Shown piece after piece: positions 1 to 6,031 of a DNA stretch of 6,031 bases; the stretch's first letter is position 1; each line of letters opens with the position of its first letter. The stretch is from Rickettsia typhi (lineage in GTDB: Bacteria > Pseudomonadota > Alphaproteobacteria > Rickettsiales > UBA1997). The position numbers and the translations under genes are program-made. Where the stretch lies: assembly GCA_945898025.1 (NCBI GenBank), contig CAMDGT010000076.1, positions 1-6,031 of the forward strand, read 5' to 3'. The notes under the pieces are model-generated. The model made no database searches, had not been told where the DNA came from, and saw nothing but the letters and a program-made list of their open reading frames with translations.

Positions 1-591
1 AATAAAAGAGTTGGTAATTTATCTGATGCTAGTGCTTTTAGTTTTTACCCCGGTAAAAATCTTGGAGCTATTGGCGACGGCGGAGCAATCACAACTAATG
101 ATGGCAAGCTTGCAGAAGTTATTAAGGCTCTTAGAAATTACGGCTCTCATCAGAAATATCATAATCTTTATAAGGGTTTTAATTCTCGGCTTGATGAAAT
201 TCAGGCAACTATTTTATCAATCAAGTTGAAATATCTTGATGATGAAAATAAAGAAAGACAAAAAATAGCAAAATTTTATTGTGAAAATATTAAAAACAAC
301 AACATCATTTTGCCAAATTATCCGCAGAATCAACAATCTTGTGTTTGGCATTTATTTGTTATTCGTTGCGATAAGAGAGATGATTTGCAAAAATATTTAC
401 TAGAAAGAGGAGTGCAAACTGTGATTCATTATCCGATTCCGCCTCATAAACAAGGGGCTTATCGAGAATTTAATCACTTACATTTGCCAATCACTGAAAA
501 GATCCACAATGAAGTTTTGAGCTTACCGATTTATCATATTCTTGCTGATGAAGATATTGCTAAAATTGTTGATGCAATCAATGGTTATTAA
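1..591 (+). CDS. DegT/DnrJ/EryC1/StrS-family PLP-dependent sugar aminotransferase, C-terminal part (5' end outside window)
   Basis: The frame is open from base 1 and ends at TAA 589-591, giving 196 visible residues. Family members are usually about 360-390 residues, so roughly the N-terminal half lies upstream. Seen: the stretch [17 protein letters not shown], whose Lys (visible residue 19) is the PLP Schiff-base lysine of this fold; ALRNYGSH and [11 protein letters not shown], the conserved block after it; and near the C-terminus the segment [18 protein letters not shown]. From family knowledge, these enzymes transfer an amino group from glutamate to a keto-sugar bound to a nucleotide, in the cytoplasm, for O-antigen, capsule or glycoprotein sugars. 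The [10 protein letters not shown] segment resembles the FdtB/QdtB type acting on dTDP-3-keto-6-deoxyhexoses; that substrate is inference, so no symbol is given. An internal ATG at 226 is not a credible start because the conserved blocks before it are in the same frame. It converges on uvrA and is probably the last gene of its transcription unit. Confidence 0.93.
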   Translation, partial: NKRVGNLSDASAFSFYPGKNLGAIGDGGAITTNDGKLAEVIKALRNYGSHQKYHNLYKGFNSRLDEIQATILSIKLKYLDDENKERQKIAKFYCENIKNNNIILPNYPQNQQSCVWHLFVIRCDKRDDLQKYLLERGVQTVIHYPIPPHKQGAYREFNHLHLPITEKIHNEVLSLPIYHILADEDIAKIVDAINGY

Positions 592-653
592 TTATATTTA
601 TTGGAAAAATTAATCGATTCTAGATTCCTACAATCTGCAACTACTTTCTGTAG
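592..653. other. Convergent gap between the aminotransferase and uvrA, with small inverted repeats
   Basis: This gap separates two convergent stop codons. Two short perfect inverted repeats are visible: AGATT-cctac-AATCT at 622-636 and CTAC-tttct-GTAG at 641-653. CTACA at 628-632 can alternatively pair with TGTAG at 649-653. On the uvrA (minus) strand the first repeat is followed, after a gap, by a short run of T (complement of the A-run at 605-609). The stems are only 4-5 bp and the T-run is not adjacent to them, so this is at best a weak bidirectional termination region. No gene or RNA is apparent. Confidence 0.3.
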
Positions 654-3560
654 CTACTTAAAATATTTTAATAAATATTTTCCAGTAACTGAGGTTGAGT
701 TTTTAGCTATTTCTTCTGGGGTTCCTTCTGCGACTATGTACCCACCCTTATTGCCTCCGAATGGTCCAACATCGATTATCCAATCTGCAGTTTTTAAAAC
801 ATCAATATTATGTTCGATAACTAAGATAGAATTGCCAGCATCTACTAATTTATGTAGAACTCCTAATAAGCGGTTGATATCTTCAAAATGAAGCCCCGTA
901 GTAGGTTCATCTAATATGTAGAGGGTGTCTCCTGTTGCTTTGCGACTAAGCTCTTTGGCAAGCTTTATTCTTTGTGCTTCACCACCAGATAAAGTTGTGG
1001 CATTTTGCCCTATTTTGATATAATTCAAGCCAACATCGCATAAAGATTTAAATTTTTCATTAATGTGTGGAATATTGGAGAAAAATTCAGATGCTTCTTC
1101 CGTAGTCATAACTAGAACTTCTGAGATCGATTTATTCTTATATTTTATTTCAAGAGTTTCGCGATTGTATCTTTGTCCGTTGCAAGATTCGCAAGTAACA
1201 TAAACATCTGGCAAGAAGTGCATTTCGATTTTTATAACTCCGTCTCCTTGACAATTTTCGCATCTACCGCCTTTGACATTGAAAGAAAAGCGACCAACTT
1301 TATAACCGCGGGCTCTAGATTCTGGTAGAGAGGCATAAAGTTCACGAATAAAAGTAAAGGCTCCAACATAAGTGCAAGGGTTAGAGCGAGGAGTTCTGCC
1401 GATTGGCGATTGATCTATTTCAATTATTTTGTCAATTAAATGCGAACCAGATATTGTATCATAAGGCCCAGCGCTAACTTTACTTTTATTGATAATTTTA
1501 TTTAATGCAGGATAAAGTGTTTTGATAATTAAGCTAGACTTTCCGCCCCCTGATATTCCTGAAACAGCGGTGAATAATTTTAAAGGAATTTTTACAGTGA
1601 CATTCTTTAAATTGTTGATTTTTGCACCTGCAAGAGTAATAACTTTGCTATTGTCAATTTTTCTGCGAGTTTTTGGAATTGATATTTCTGATTTTCCGCT
1701 AAGATAGCGACCAGTAATGCTGTTTTCATCGGCAATTACTTCTTCAGGTCGGCCTTTGGAAATTATTTCCCCGCCGTGAATACCAGCACCCGGCCCTACA
1801 TCGATAAGATAGTCGGCTTCTCGCATCATTTCTTCATCATGTTCAACTACTATAACTGAATTTCCTAGATCTCGTAGATTTTTTAAAGTGCTAATTAATT
1901 TATTATTATCGGATTGATGAAGCCCTATTGAAGGCTCGTCAAGAACATATAGAACTCCAGACAGCCCAGAGCCTATTTGCGAAGCAAGCCTTATTCTTTG
2001 TGCTTCACCGCCAGATAAGGTGCCCGCTTCTCTTTCAATGGTTAAATATTCTAAACCTACATTTTTAAGAAAGCCTAGCCTTCTGGTTATTTCTTTTAAT
2101 AGTCTTTCTGCTATTTTATTTTGAGTATCGGTAAGAAATTTTGGCAATTCATCAAACCAATCGAGGCAATCTTCAACAGGCATTCTGCTTAATTGACCGA
2201 CATGAATATTGTTGATTTTAATTGAGAGCGGTTGTTCGTTTAGTCTATAGCCAGAACAAGATTGACATTTTCTAAGAGATTGAAATTTGGATAATTCTTC
2301 TCTTATTGATTCATTATCACTTTCGCTAAATCTTCTTTTTAAATTATTGATTATACCCTCAAATTGTTTATTCACAACTATTGATTTGAGACCGTCTTCT
2401 TGACGAATTTCTATTTCTTGACCTTTAGTGCCATAAAAGATCTTTTCTTGTATTGATTTATCAAGCTTTTTGAATGGTGTATCAAGACTGAAATCATATA
2501 AATTTGATAAGCCTAATAATATTTGTTGGTATGATTTCTCTTGAATTCCTTGCCAAACTGATATTGCACCTTGCCTTAATGATAAATTGTCGTCTTCAAT
2601 TATTAGTTCTTCGCTAAAATACCATTCATTTCCAAGTCCGTCGCATGTTTTACAAGCTCCAAAAGGAGAATTAAAAGAAAATAAACGGGGTTCAATATCG
2701 GATATTGTAAAGCCTGATTCTGGGCAACAGAATTTTTCGCTGAAAACTAAGATTTGTCCATTCTCTAGAGTTTGACTATTTTTTAATTTTTTATTTTTCT
2801 TCGCTTCCTGTTTATAATCTGCTGGTAAATCAACAATTTCAACATAAAGAAGCCCCTCGGAGATTTTTAGTGCAGTTTCAACAGAATCAGCAACTCTATT
2901 GCCCAATTCTTTAGAAATCACTAATCTATCAATCACTATTTCAATATTATGTTTTTTGTTTTTATCAAGAGGAGGAAGAAGCTCATTGAGATCATGGATT
3001 TTACCGTCAACTTTTATTCTTTGGAAGCCTTGTTTTCTAGCATTCATCATTTCTTTACGGTATTCGCCTTTTTGCCCTCTAACGATTGGCGCTAAAATAT
3101 AAAGCTTAGTTTTTTCTGGTAAAGCAAAAATTTTATCAACCATTACAGACGCAGATTGACTCTCAATTGGTAGATTGGTAGCCGGAGAATAAGGCACTCC
3201 AATTCTCGCAAACAATAAGCGAAAATGATCGTAAATTTCTGTAACTGTTCCAACTGTAGAGCGCGGGTTTCTGGAGGTGGTTTTTTGATCGATTGCAATT
3301 GCAGGAGAAAGCCCAGTTATTGACTCAACGTCTGGCTTGTCTTGTAGATCAAGAAATTGTCTTGCATAAGAGGAAAGGCTTTCAATGAATCTTCTTTGAC
3401 CCTCGGCATAAATTGTGTCAAATACGAGGGATGATTTTCCCGAGCCACTAAGCCCCGTTACAACCACTAATTGATTTTTAGGTATTTCAATATTAATATT
3501 TTTTAAATTATGCTCTCTGGCACCAATAACTCTAATTGTTTTTTCTTCAAAAATTGACAT
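654..3560 (-). CDS. uvrA: UvrABC nucleotide excision repair system, subunit A (excinuclease ABC subunit UvrA)
   Basis: A complete 968-residue UvrA, slightly longer than the roughly 940 residues of the E. coli protein. It is a cytoplasmic ABC-type ATPase dimer that recognises distorted DNA with UvrB and loads UvrB for incision by UvrC. Motifs in order: first Walker [11 protein letters not shown] (36-45); the [14 protein letters not shown] block (92-105); first zinc module around 279-306; a CxxC at 432-435; ABC signature [12 protein letters not shown] (515-526); Walker [14 protein letters not shown] (536-548); H-loop His574. The second half has Walker [11 protein letters not shown] (668-677), [16 protein letters not shown] (716-731), a complete zinc module C767/C770 and C790/C793, signature [12 protein letters not shown] (857-868), Walker [13 protein letters not shown] (880-891) and H-loop His917. 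The first zinc module is unusual: it reads C279-P-E-S282, then C303-x-x-C306, so one ligand is Ser. A Lys-rich stretch at about 250-261 precedes this module and accounts for part of the extra length. The start is taken as ATG at 3560, just before the conserved [14 protein letters not shown] block; the stop is TAG at 654-656. It is divergent from pdhA. I found no LexA box (CTGT-N8-ACAG, GTTC-N7-GTTC or GAAC-N7-GAAC) upstream. Confidence 0.99.
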   Translation of the reverse strand: MSIFEEKTIRVIGAREHNLKNINIEIPKNQLVVVTGLSGSGKSSLVFDTIYAEGQRRFIESLSSYARQFLDLQDKPDVESITGLSPAIAIDQKTTSRNPRSTVGTVTEIYDHFRLLFARIGVPYSPATNLPIESQSASVMVDKIFALPEKTKLYILAPIVRGQKGEYRKEMMNARKQGFQRIKVDGKIHDLNELLPPLDKNKKHNIEIVIDRLVISKELGNRVADSVETALKISEGLLYVEIVDLPADYKQEAKKNKKLKNSQTLENGQILVFSEKFCCPESGFTISDIEPRLFSFNSPFGACKTCDGLGNEWYFSEELIIEDDNLSLRQGAISVWQGIQEKSYQQILLGLSNLYDFSLDTPFKKLDKSIQEKIFYGTKGQEIEIRQEDGLKSIVVNKQFEGIINNLKRRFSESDNESIREELSKFQSLRKCQSCSGYRLNEQPLSIKINNIHVGQLSRMPVEDCLDWFDELPKFLTDTQNKIAERLLKEITRRLGFLKNVGLEYLTIEREAGTLSGGEAQRIRLASQIGSGLSGVLYVLDEPSIGLHQSDNNKLISTLKNLRDLGNSVIVVEHDEEMMREADYLIDVGPGAGIHGGEIISKGRPEEVIADENSITGRYLSGKSEISIPKTRRKIDNSKVITLAGAKINNLKNVTVKIPLKLFTAVSGISGGGKSSLIIKTLYPALNKIINKSKVSAGPYDTISGSHLIDKIIEIDQSPIGRTPRSNPCTYVGAFTFIRELYASLPESRARGYKVGRFSFNVKGGRCENCQGDGVIKIEMHFLPDVYVTCESCNGQRYNRETLEIKYKNKSISEVLVMTTEEASEFFSNIPHINEKFKSLCDVGLNYIKIGQNATTLSGGEAQRIKLAKELSRKATGDTLYILDEPTTGLHFEDINRLLGVLHKLVDAGNSILVIEHNIDVLKTADWIIDVGPFGGNKGGYIVAEGTPEEIAKNSTSVTGKYLLKYFK

Positions 3561-3573
3561 TTTAATCTTAATT

Positions 3574-3603
3574 ATTTTATTGTTGAATCAATATTTAGAA
3601 CAA
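3574..3603 (-). promoter_or_regulatory. Weak candidate sigma-70-type promoter for uvrA
   Basis: Read on the minus strand, TTGTTC (3603-3598, three of six matches to TTGACA) lies 18 bp upstream of TAAAAT (3579-3574, five of six matches to TATAAT). The -10 is 13 bp from the uvrA ATG, so transcription would start only a few bases before the gene and the leader would be extremely short. The 15-bp repeated word TAAATATTGATTCAA fills most of the spacer. In such AT-rich DNA, -10 look-alikes are common, so this is tentative. Confidence 0.22.
3583..3597 (-). repeat. Copy 1 of 15-bp word TAAATATTGATTCAA
   Basis: The minus strand reads TAAATATTGATTCAA, 23-37 nt upstream of the uvrA ATG. An identical 15-mer is on the plus strand at 5992-6006. 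The word contains the odd-centred palindrome TTGA-T-TCAA, and here it is also embedded in TATTG-ATTCAA-CAATA. It may be a protein-binding site or a dispersed short repeat; the function is unknown. Confidence 0.5.
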
Positions 3604-3686
3604 CTTGAAAGCAAAAATAATAAGCTTGATTGTTATTGTTCATAAATTATTTTTAGAATTTTAGGCAAAATTACTGCTTGCTTCAA

Positions 3687-3697
3687 TAAATATTGAT
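3687..3697 (+). repeat. Partial copy (11 bp, TAAATATTGAT) of the repeated word
   Basis: The plus strand reads TAAATATTGAT and then diverges (ATTTTA instead of TCAA). With two preceding bases it shares the 13-mer AATAAATATTGAT with 5990-6002. It is inverted relative to the copy at 3583-3597, with about 90 bp between them. It lacks the TTGA-T-TCAA palindrome, so it may be a chance partial match. Confidence 0.3.
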
Positions 3698-3865
3698 ATT
3701 TTATTTTTTCGTTTCAAAATTGAAATAATCTATAAGCAATAAAGCAAAATAATAATTCTTGTTAACAAAGCAACTAAAAAGCTTTATTTTTTAAATTTTT
3801 TTTCTAACTTTAAAAAAATGAATTTATTTTTTGATTTTTACAATTTGCCTTTTTACAATAAGAGT

Positions 3866-3892
3866 TGATTGATAATCATGCTTATTCAGCAT
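3866..3892 (+). promoter_or_regulatory. Operator-like inverted repeats just upstream of the pdhA promoter
   Basis: Two small inverted repeats are packed together immediately before the -35: TGATT-GAT-AATCA (3866-3878) and ATGCT-TATTC-AGCAT (3878-3892), both with perfect 5-bp arms. The heptamer ATGCTTA at 3878-3884 recurs in the same orientation at 3909-3915, 31 bp later (about three helical turns), so the copies flank the -35 element. The core GATAATCAT resembles the centre of a Fur box, but the outer parts match poorly, so I do not assign a regulator. Confidence 0.3.
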
Positions 3893-3893
3893 C

Positions 3894-3923
3894 TTCACAT
3901 TTACTGAAATGCTTAAATATAAT
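3894..3923 (+). promoter_or_regulatory. Probable sigma-70-type promoter of the pdhA-pdhB operon
   Basis: TTCACA (3894-3899, five of six matches to TTGACA) is separated by 18 bp from a perfect TATAAT (3918-3923). Transcription would begin near 3930, leaving a leader of about 19 nt before the pdhA ATG at 3949. A second perfect TATAAT lies at 3927-3932, without a well-placed -35. This is the best promoter match in the window. Confidence 0.6.
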
Positions 3924-3948
3924 ATCTATAATTAAAAAATAATTAATA

Positions 3949-4962
3949 ATGTCTGTAAGTAAAAATAACAAAGAATTTATAAAAAAAACCAAAACAAGCA
4001 TTGATTCTCTTGATAGTAAAGACATTTTGCATTTCTATCGCGAAATGCTATTGGTGAGAAGGTTTGAAGAAAGAGCTGGTCAACTATACGGAATGGGTTT
4101 AATTGCCGGTTTCTGTCATTTATACATTGGTCAAGAAGCAATTTCTAGCGGAATGAGGCATACAATGATAAAGGGAGACAAAGCAATTACAACCTATCGT
4201 GACCACGGCCATATGATAACCGCAGGTTCTTGTCCTAAGAAAATTATGGCAGAATTAATGGGCAGAAGAGATGGCTCCTCAAAAGGTAAGGGTGGTTCAA
4301 TGCATTTATTTGATATTGAAAAACATTTTTATGGCGGTCACGGTATTGTTGGGGCATCGGTTCCTATTGGTGCGGGCTTAGCATTTGCGGATAAATATCT
4401 TGGCAACAACAACGTTACTTATTGTTATTTTGGCGATGGCGCTGCTCATCAAGGTCAAGTTTATGAAGCCTTCAATATGGCTAAATTATGGGATCTTCCC
4501 GTTTTATTTATTATTGAAAATAATCAATATGCGATGGGAACTTCTCTAAAAAGATCTTCTTCAATTGACGAATTACATAAAAGAGGAATCGGCTTTAATA
4601 TCCCCGGTAAAAAAATCAATGGCATGGATATTTTTTCAGTTATTGAAGAAGGGCAAAAAGCCGTTGACTTTGTTAGGGGCGGTAATGGTCCAATGATTCT
4701 TGAAATGGATACCTATCGTTATCGCGGTCATTCAATGTCTGACCCAGCAACATACCGTAGCAAGGAAGAGCTTAATTATAAAAAAGAACAAGATCCTATT
4801 GAAAATCTACGAAACCATATTTCTGCAAAAAATATTGCTACAGGAGAAGAAATAAAATCAATTGAAAGTGATATAAAAAATCAAATTAACGATATCGTTG
4901 AGTTTGCAAAAAATAGTCCAGAGCCTGATGAATCAGAGCTTATGACCGAAATATATGTTTAA
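3949..4962 (+). CDS. pdhA: Pyruvate dehydrogenase complex E1 component, alpha subunit
   Basis: A complete 337-residue E1-alpha. With PdhB it forms the alpha2beta2 E1 that uses thiamine diphosphate and Mg2+ to decarboxylate pyruvate and reductively acetylate the lipoyl arm of E2, linking glycolysis to the TCA cycle in the cytoplasm. Seen: the E1 fold begins at about residue 27 (HFYREMLLVRRFEERAGQLYGMG); GFCHLYIGQEA (54-64); TYRDHGH (82-88); GKGGSMHLF (113-121); FYGGHGIVGA (127-136); and the ThDP/Mg motif from GDG (162-164) to NN (191-192), followed by QYAMGTS. The conserved loop YRYRGHSMSDPATYR (256-270) corresponds to the region phosphorylated in mitochondrial E1. GFCHLYIGQEA and the loop favour PDH over branched-chain or acetoin E1. 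Residue 167 is His (GDGAAHQGQ), where Asn is usual in the homologues I recall. The start ATG 3949 gives a polar Lys/Ser-rich N-terminal extension of about 25 residues, without a recognisable signal. No Shine-Dalgarno is visible. An A8 run (3981-3988) lies at codons 11-14. Confidence 0.98.
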   Translation: MSVSKNNKEFIKKTKTSIDSLDSKDILHFYREMLLVRRFEERAGQLYGMGLIAGFCHLYIGQEAISSGMRHTMIKGDKAITTYRDHGHMITAGSCPKKIMAELMGRRDGSSKGKGGSMHLFDIEKHFYGGHGIVGASVPIGAGLAFADKYLGNNNVTYCYFGDGAAHQGQVYEAFNMAKLWDLPVLFIIENNQYAMGTSLKRSSSIDELHKRGIGFNIPGKKINGMDIFSVIEEGQKAVDFVRGGNGPMILEMDTYRYRGHSMSDPATYRSKEELNYKKEQDPIENLRNHISAKNIATGEEIKSIESDIKNQINDIVEFAKNSPEPDESELMTEIYV

Positions 4963-5007
4963 ATAGATAGAATATAAATAATTAATTAACCTAAGAAATA
5001 ACAAATT

Positions 5008-5994
5008 ATGGCAGTCAGAAAAATAACCGTTCGTGAAGCGCTTCGCGAAGCTATGTCCGAAGAAATGCGAATTGATGACAAAGTATTTGTAATTGGAGAA
5101 GAGGTAGCAGAATATAACGGTGCCTACAAAATAACTCAAGGTCTATTAGCTGAATTTGGAGCAAAAAGAGTAATAGACACCCCCATAACTGAGCATGGTT
5201 TTGCTGGTTTAGCCGTTGGTGCTGGCTTTGCGGGGCTTAAGCCAATCGTTGAATTCATGACTTTTAATTTTGCTATGCAAGCAATCGATCAAATTGTTAA
5301 TTCTGCGGCTAAAACTAATTATATGTCTGGTGGGCAAGTTCGTTGTCCTATTGTTTTTCGTGGTCCAAATGGTGCTGCCTCAAGAGTTGGAGCTCAACAT
5401 TCTCAATGTTATGCTTCTTGGTATGCTTCTATCCCCGGTTTAAAAGTGTTGGCTCCTTACAGTGCATCAGATGCTAAAGGGCTATTAAAATCAGCAATTA
5501 GAGACCCTAACCCAATAGTTTTTCTTGAGAATGAAATAACCTATGGATTTTCTTTTGAAGAAGAATATGAAGATGATCATTTAGTTGAAATAGGTAAAGC
5601 AAAAATCTTAAGAGAAGGCTCAGATATAACAATTATTGGCTTTTCTCTTGTTCTGAAATATGCATTAGAAGCGGCGGAAGAGTTAGAAAAAATAGGCATT
5701 TCTGTTGAAGTAATTGATCTTAGAACAATTAGACCTATTGACCGCGAAACAATAGTTAATTCAGTTAAAAAAACTTCTCGTTGCATTACTGTTGAGGAGG
5801 GTTTTCCTTTTGGTTCGGTTGGCAGTGAAATATCTTCCATATTAATGGAAGAGGCATTTGATTATCTTGATGCTCCGGTTAGAAAATTAACATCAATTGA
5901 TGCTCCATTACCTTATGCGGAAAATTTAGAGCAGTTAGCTTTGCCTAAAACTAAAAATATTATAGCTTTAGCTAAAGAGCTTTGTAATAAATAA
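5008..5994 (+). CDS. pdhB: Pyruvate dehydrogenase complex E1 component, beta subunit
   Basis: A complete 328-residue E1-beta, the partner of PdhA. Seen: [13 protein letters not shown] (8-20); [17 protein letters not shown] (30-46); [28 protein letters not shown] (57-84), whose Glu62 aligns with the conserved ThDP-contacting Glu of E1-beta; the block [20 protein letters not shown] (83-102); [23 protein letters not shown] (117-139), with His131 matching the active-site His; [33 protein letters not shown] (144-176); and the C-terminal domain with DLRTIRPID (237-245) and a final [13 protein letters not shown] (301-313). The protein starts directly with the E1-beta domain and has no N-terminal lipoyl domain, as in mitochondria and Rickettsia. 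It starts 45 bp after the pdhA stop with no terminator or good promoter between them, so co-transcription is expected. Only a weak purine stretch, AAGAAA (4993-4998), precedes the ATG. A strong hairpin lies early in the coding region (5030-5049). Confidence 0.98.
   Translation: MAVRKITVREALREAMSEEMRIDDKVFVIGEEVAEYNGAYKITQGLLAEFGAKRVIDTPITEHGFAGLAVGAGFAGLKPIVEFMTFNFAMQAIDQIVNSAAKTNYMSGGQVRCPIVFRGPNGAASRVGAQHSQCYASWYASIPGLKVLAPYSASDAKGLLKSAIRDPNPIVFLENEITYGFSFEEEYEDDHLVEIGKAKILREGSDITIIGFSLVLKYALEAAEELEKIGISVEVIDLRTIRPIDRETIVNSVKKTSRCITVEEGFPFGSVGSEISSILMEEAFDYLDAPVRKLTSIDAPLPYAENLEQLALPKTKNIIALAKELCNK
5030..5049 (+). other. Near-perfect 20-bp palindrome / RNA hairpin inside the 5' end of pdhB
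   Basis: The two 10-base halves TTCGTGAAGC and GCTTCGCGAA are inverted complements with one mismatch, which becomes a G-U pair in RNA. The transcript can fold into an 8-bp stem with a GCGC loop (5038-5041), starting 22 nt after the pdhB AUG. It overlaps the perfect 12-bp palindrome GCTTCGCGAAGC (5040-5051). It is one of the most GC-rich stretches in the window. Much of it follows from the conserved peptide REALREA, so a regulatory role is inference. Confidence 0.5.
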
Positions 5995-6006
5995 ATATTG
6001 ATTCAA
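5992..6006 (+). repeat. Copy 2 of 15-bp word TAAATATTGATTCAA
   Basis: Identical to the minus-strand word at 3583-3597. It begins at the pdhB stop codon (TAA 5992-5994) and runs into the A of the possible next ATG (6006-6008). The enclosed ATTGA-T-TCAAT is an 11-bp odd-centred palindrome. Confidence 0.45.
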
Positions 6007-6031
6007 TGAAAAAATCTCTACAAAATTTTAT
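6006..6031 (+). CDS. Possible start of a further gene after pdhB (only eight codons visible)
   Basis: ATG at 6006-6008 opens a frame reading MKKSLQNF to the window edge, 11 bp after the pdhB stop and in the same direction. The close spacing and MKK start suggest a real gene, perhaps exported, but eight codons cannot show this. No Shine-Dalgarno precedes it. It does not resemble the N-terminus of dihydrolipoyl acetyltransferase (usually an MP...MPALSPTM-like lipoyl domain), so pdhC is unlikely to be next. Function unknown. Confidence 0.3.

Larger units (their letters stand above)
3561..3948. other. AT-rich divergent intergenic region between uvrA and pdhA
   Basis: The 388 bp hold the promoters of both flanking genes and no credible protein gene. 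The middle (about 3775-3860) is dominated by A and T runs. Short repeated words are visible: AAGCAA at 3734, 3742 and 3768; a near-identical pair AAAGCAAAAATAATAA (3608-3623) and AAAGCAAAATAATAA (3741-3755); and an inverted pair ATCAATATTTA (3587-3597) / TAAATATTGAT (3687-3697). No tRNA, riboswitch or strong terminator hairpin was recognised. The AT-rich middle could act as an UP-element-like or bent stretch, which is inference only. Confidence 0.7.

Noticed and set aside
601..891. Plus-strand open frame of 96 codons overlapping the 3' end of uvrA
   Set aside because: It lies almost wholly antisense to strongly conserved UvrA sequence, has no recognisable domain, and starts with TTG. It is a shadow of uvrA.
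1522..3102. Several plus-strand open frames of about 60 codons inside uvrA
   Set aside because: They are antisense to conserved UvrA motifs, do not form a series and have no start signals; they are by-products of uvrA codon composition.
3775..3840. A/T-run block as an intrinsic terminator or replication origin element
   Set aside because: There is no GC stem before the T-runs (AAAGCTTT is only an 8-bp palindrome with no loop), and no DnaA-box series was seen.
3818..3868. 16-codon ORF (MNLFFDFYNLPFYNKS) upstream of pdhA, a possible leader peptide
   Set aside because: It lies upstream of the predicted pdhA promoter, has no ribosome binding site, shows no run of regulatory codons beyond Phe/Asn bias expected from AT-rich DNA, and has no following attenuator.
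3561..3948. LexA/SOS box for uvrA
   Set aside because: I searched for CTGT-N8-ACAG, GTTC-N7-GTTC and GAAC-N7-GAAC. GAAC at 3598 is followed by GAAA with a 5-base gap, which does not fit any known box.
4933..5139. Minus-strand open frame of 68 codons across the pdhA-pdhB junction
   Set aside because: The hydrophobic, Tyr/Phe-rich translation is what AT-rich antisense gives. It overlaps the conserved start of pdhB and has no promoter.
5577..5840. Minus-strand open frame of 87 codons inside pdhB
   Set aside because: It is antisense to conserved E1-beta sequence and has no family resemblance.
1..6031. Mobile elements, CRISPR arrays, tRNA or rRNA genes, defence or toxin-antitoxin systems
   Set aside because: No transposase, integrase, terminal repeats, regularly spaced repeats or structured RNA signature was seen; nearly all of the sequence is accounted for by four ordinary genes.

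Overview
The window looks like chromosomal DNA from an AT-rich alphaproteobacterium. By eye, G+C is about one third. Three things point there. The two E1 subunits of pyruvate dehydrogenase are of the split alpha/beta type that resembles mitochondrial E1. The beta subunit lacks the N-terminal lipoyl domain common in many free-living alphaproteobacteria. UvrA has the CPxS form of its first zinc module and a GGGKS second P-loop, both of which I associate with alphaproteobacteria. Reduced, host-associated groups (Rickettsiales, Holosporales or relatives) fit best, but I cannot fix the order or genus from sequence reading alone. The genes are intact and ordinary in length, with no sign of mobile DNA.

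Layout, left to right. (1) 1-591, + strand: the C-terminal half of a DegT/DnrJ/EryC1/StrS sugar aminotransferase, cut by the window edge; probably the tail of a surface-glycan or nucleotide-sugar locus. (2) 592-653: a short convergent gap with small inverted repeats and no convincing terminator. (3) 654-3560, - strand: a complete uvrA. (4) 3561-3948: a 388-bp, very AT-rich divergent intergenic region with a good sigma-70-type promoter for pdhA, a weak candidate for uvrA, and several short repeats. (5) 3949-4962 and 5008-5994, + strand: pdhA and pdhB, separated by 45 bp and almost certainly co-transcribed. (6) From 6006: a possible start of another + strand gene, with only eight codons visible.

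Function. PdhA and PdhB form the thiamine-diphosphate-dependent E1 heterotetramer that decarboxylates pyruvate and acetylates the lipoyl group of E2. E2 and E3 are not visible, and the eight codons after pdhB do not look like an E2 N-terminus. UvrA is the damage-sensing ATPase of nucleotide excision repair. The aminotransferase is unrelated to either. uvrA and pdhA share only a divergent promoter region.

I found no undescribed multi-gene system here. The signals most worth a second look are small: a 15-bp word (TAAATATTGATTCAA) present upstream of uvrA and again just after pdhB, a strong hairpin at codons 8-14 of pdhB, an operator-like cluster at the pdhA promoter, the incomplete first zinc module of UvrA, and the lack of clear Shine-Dalgarno sequences at every visible start.
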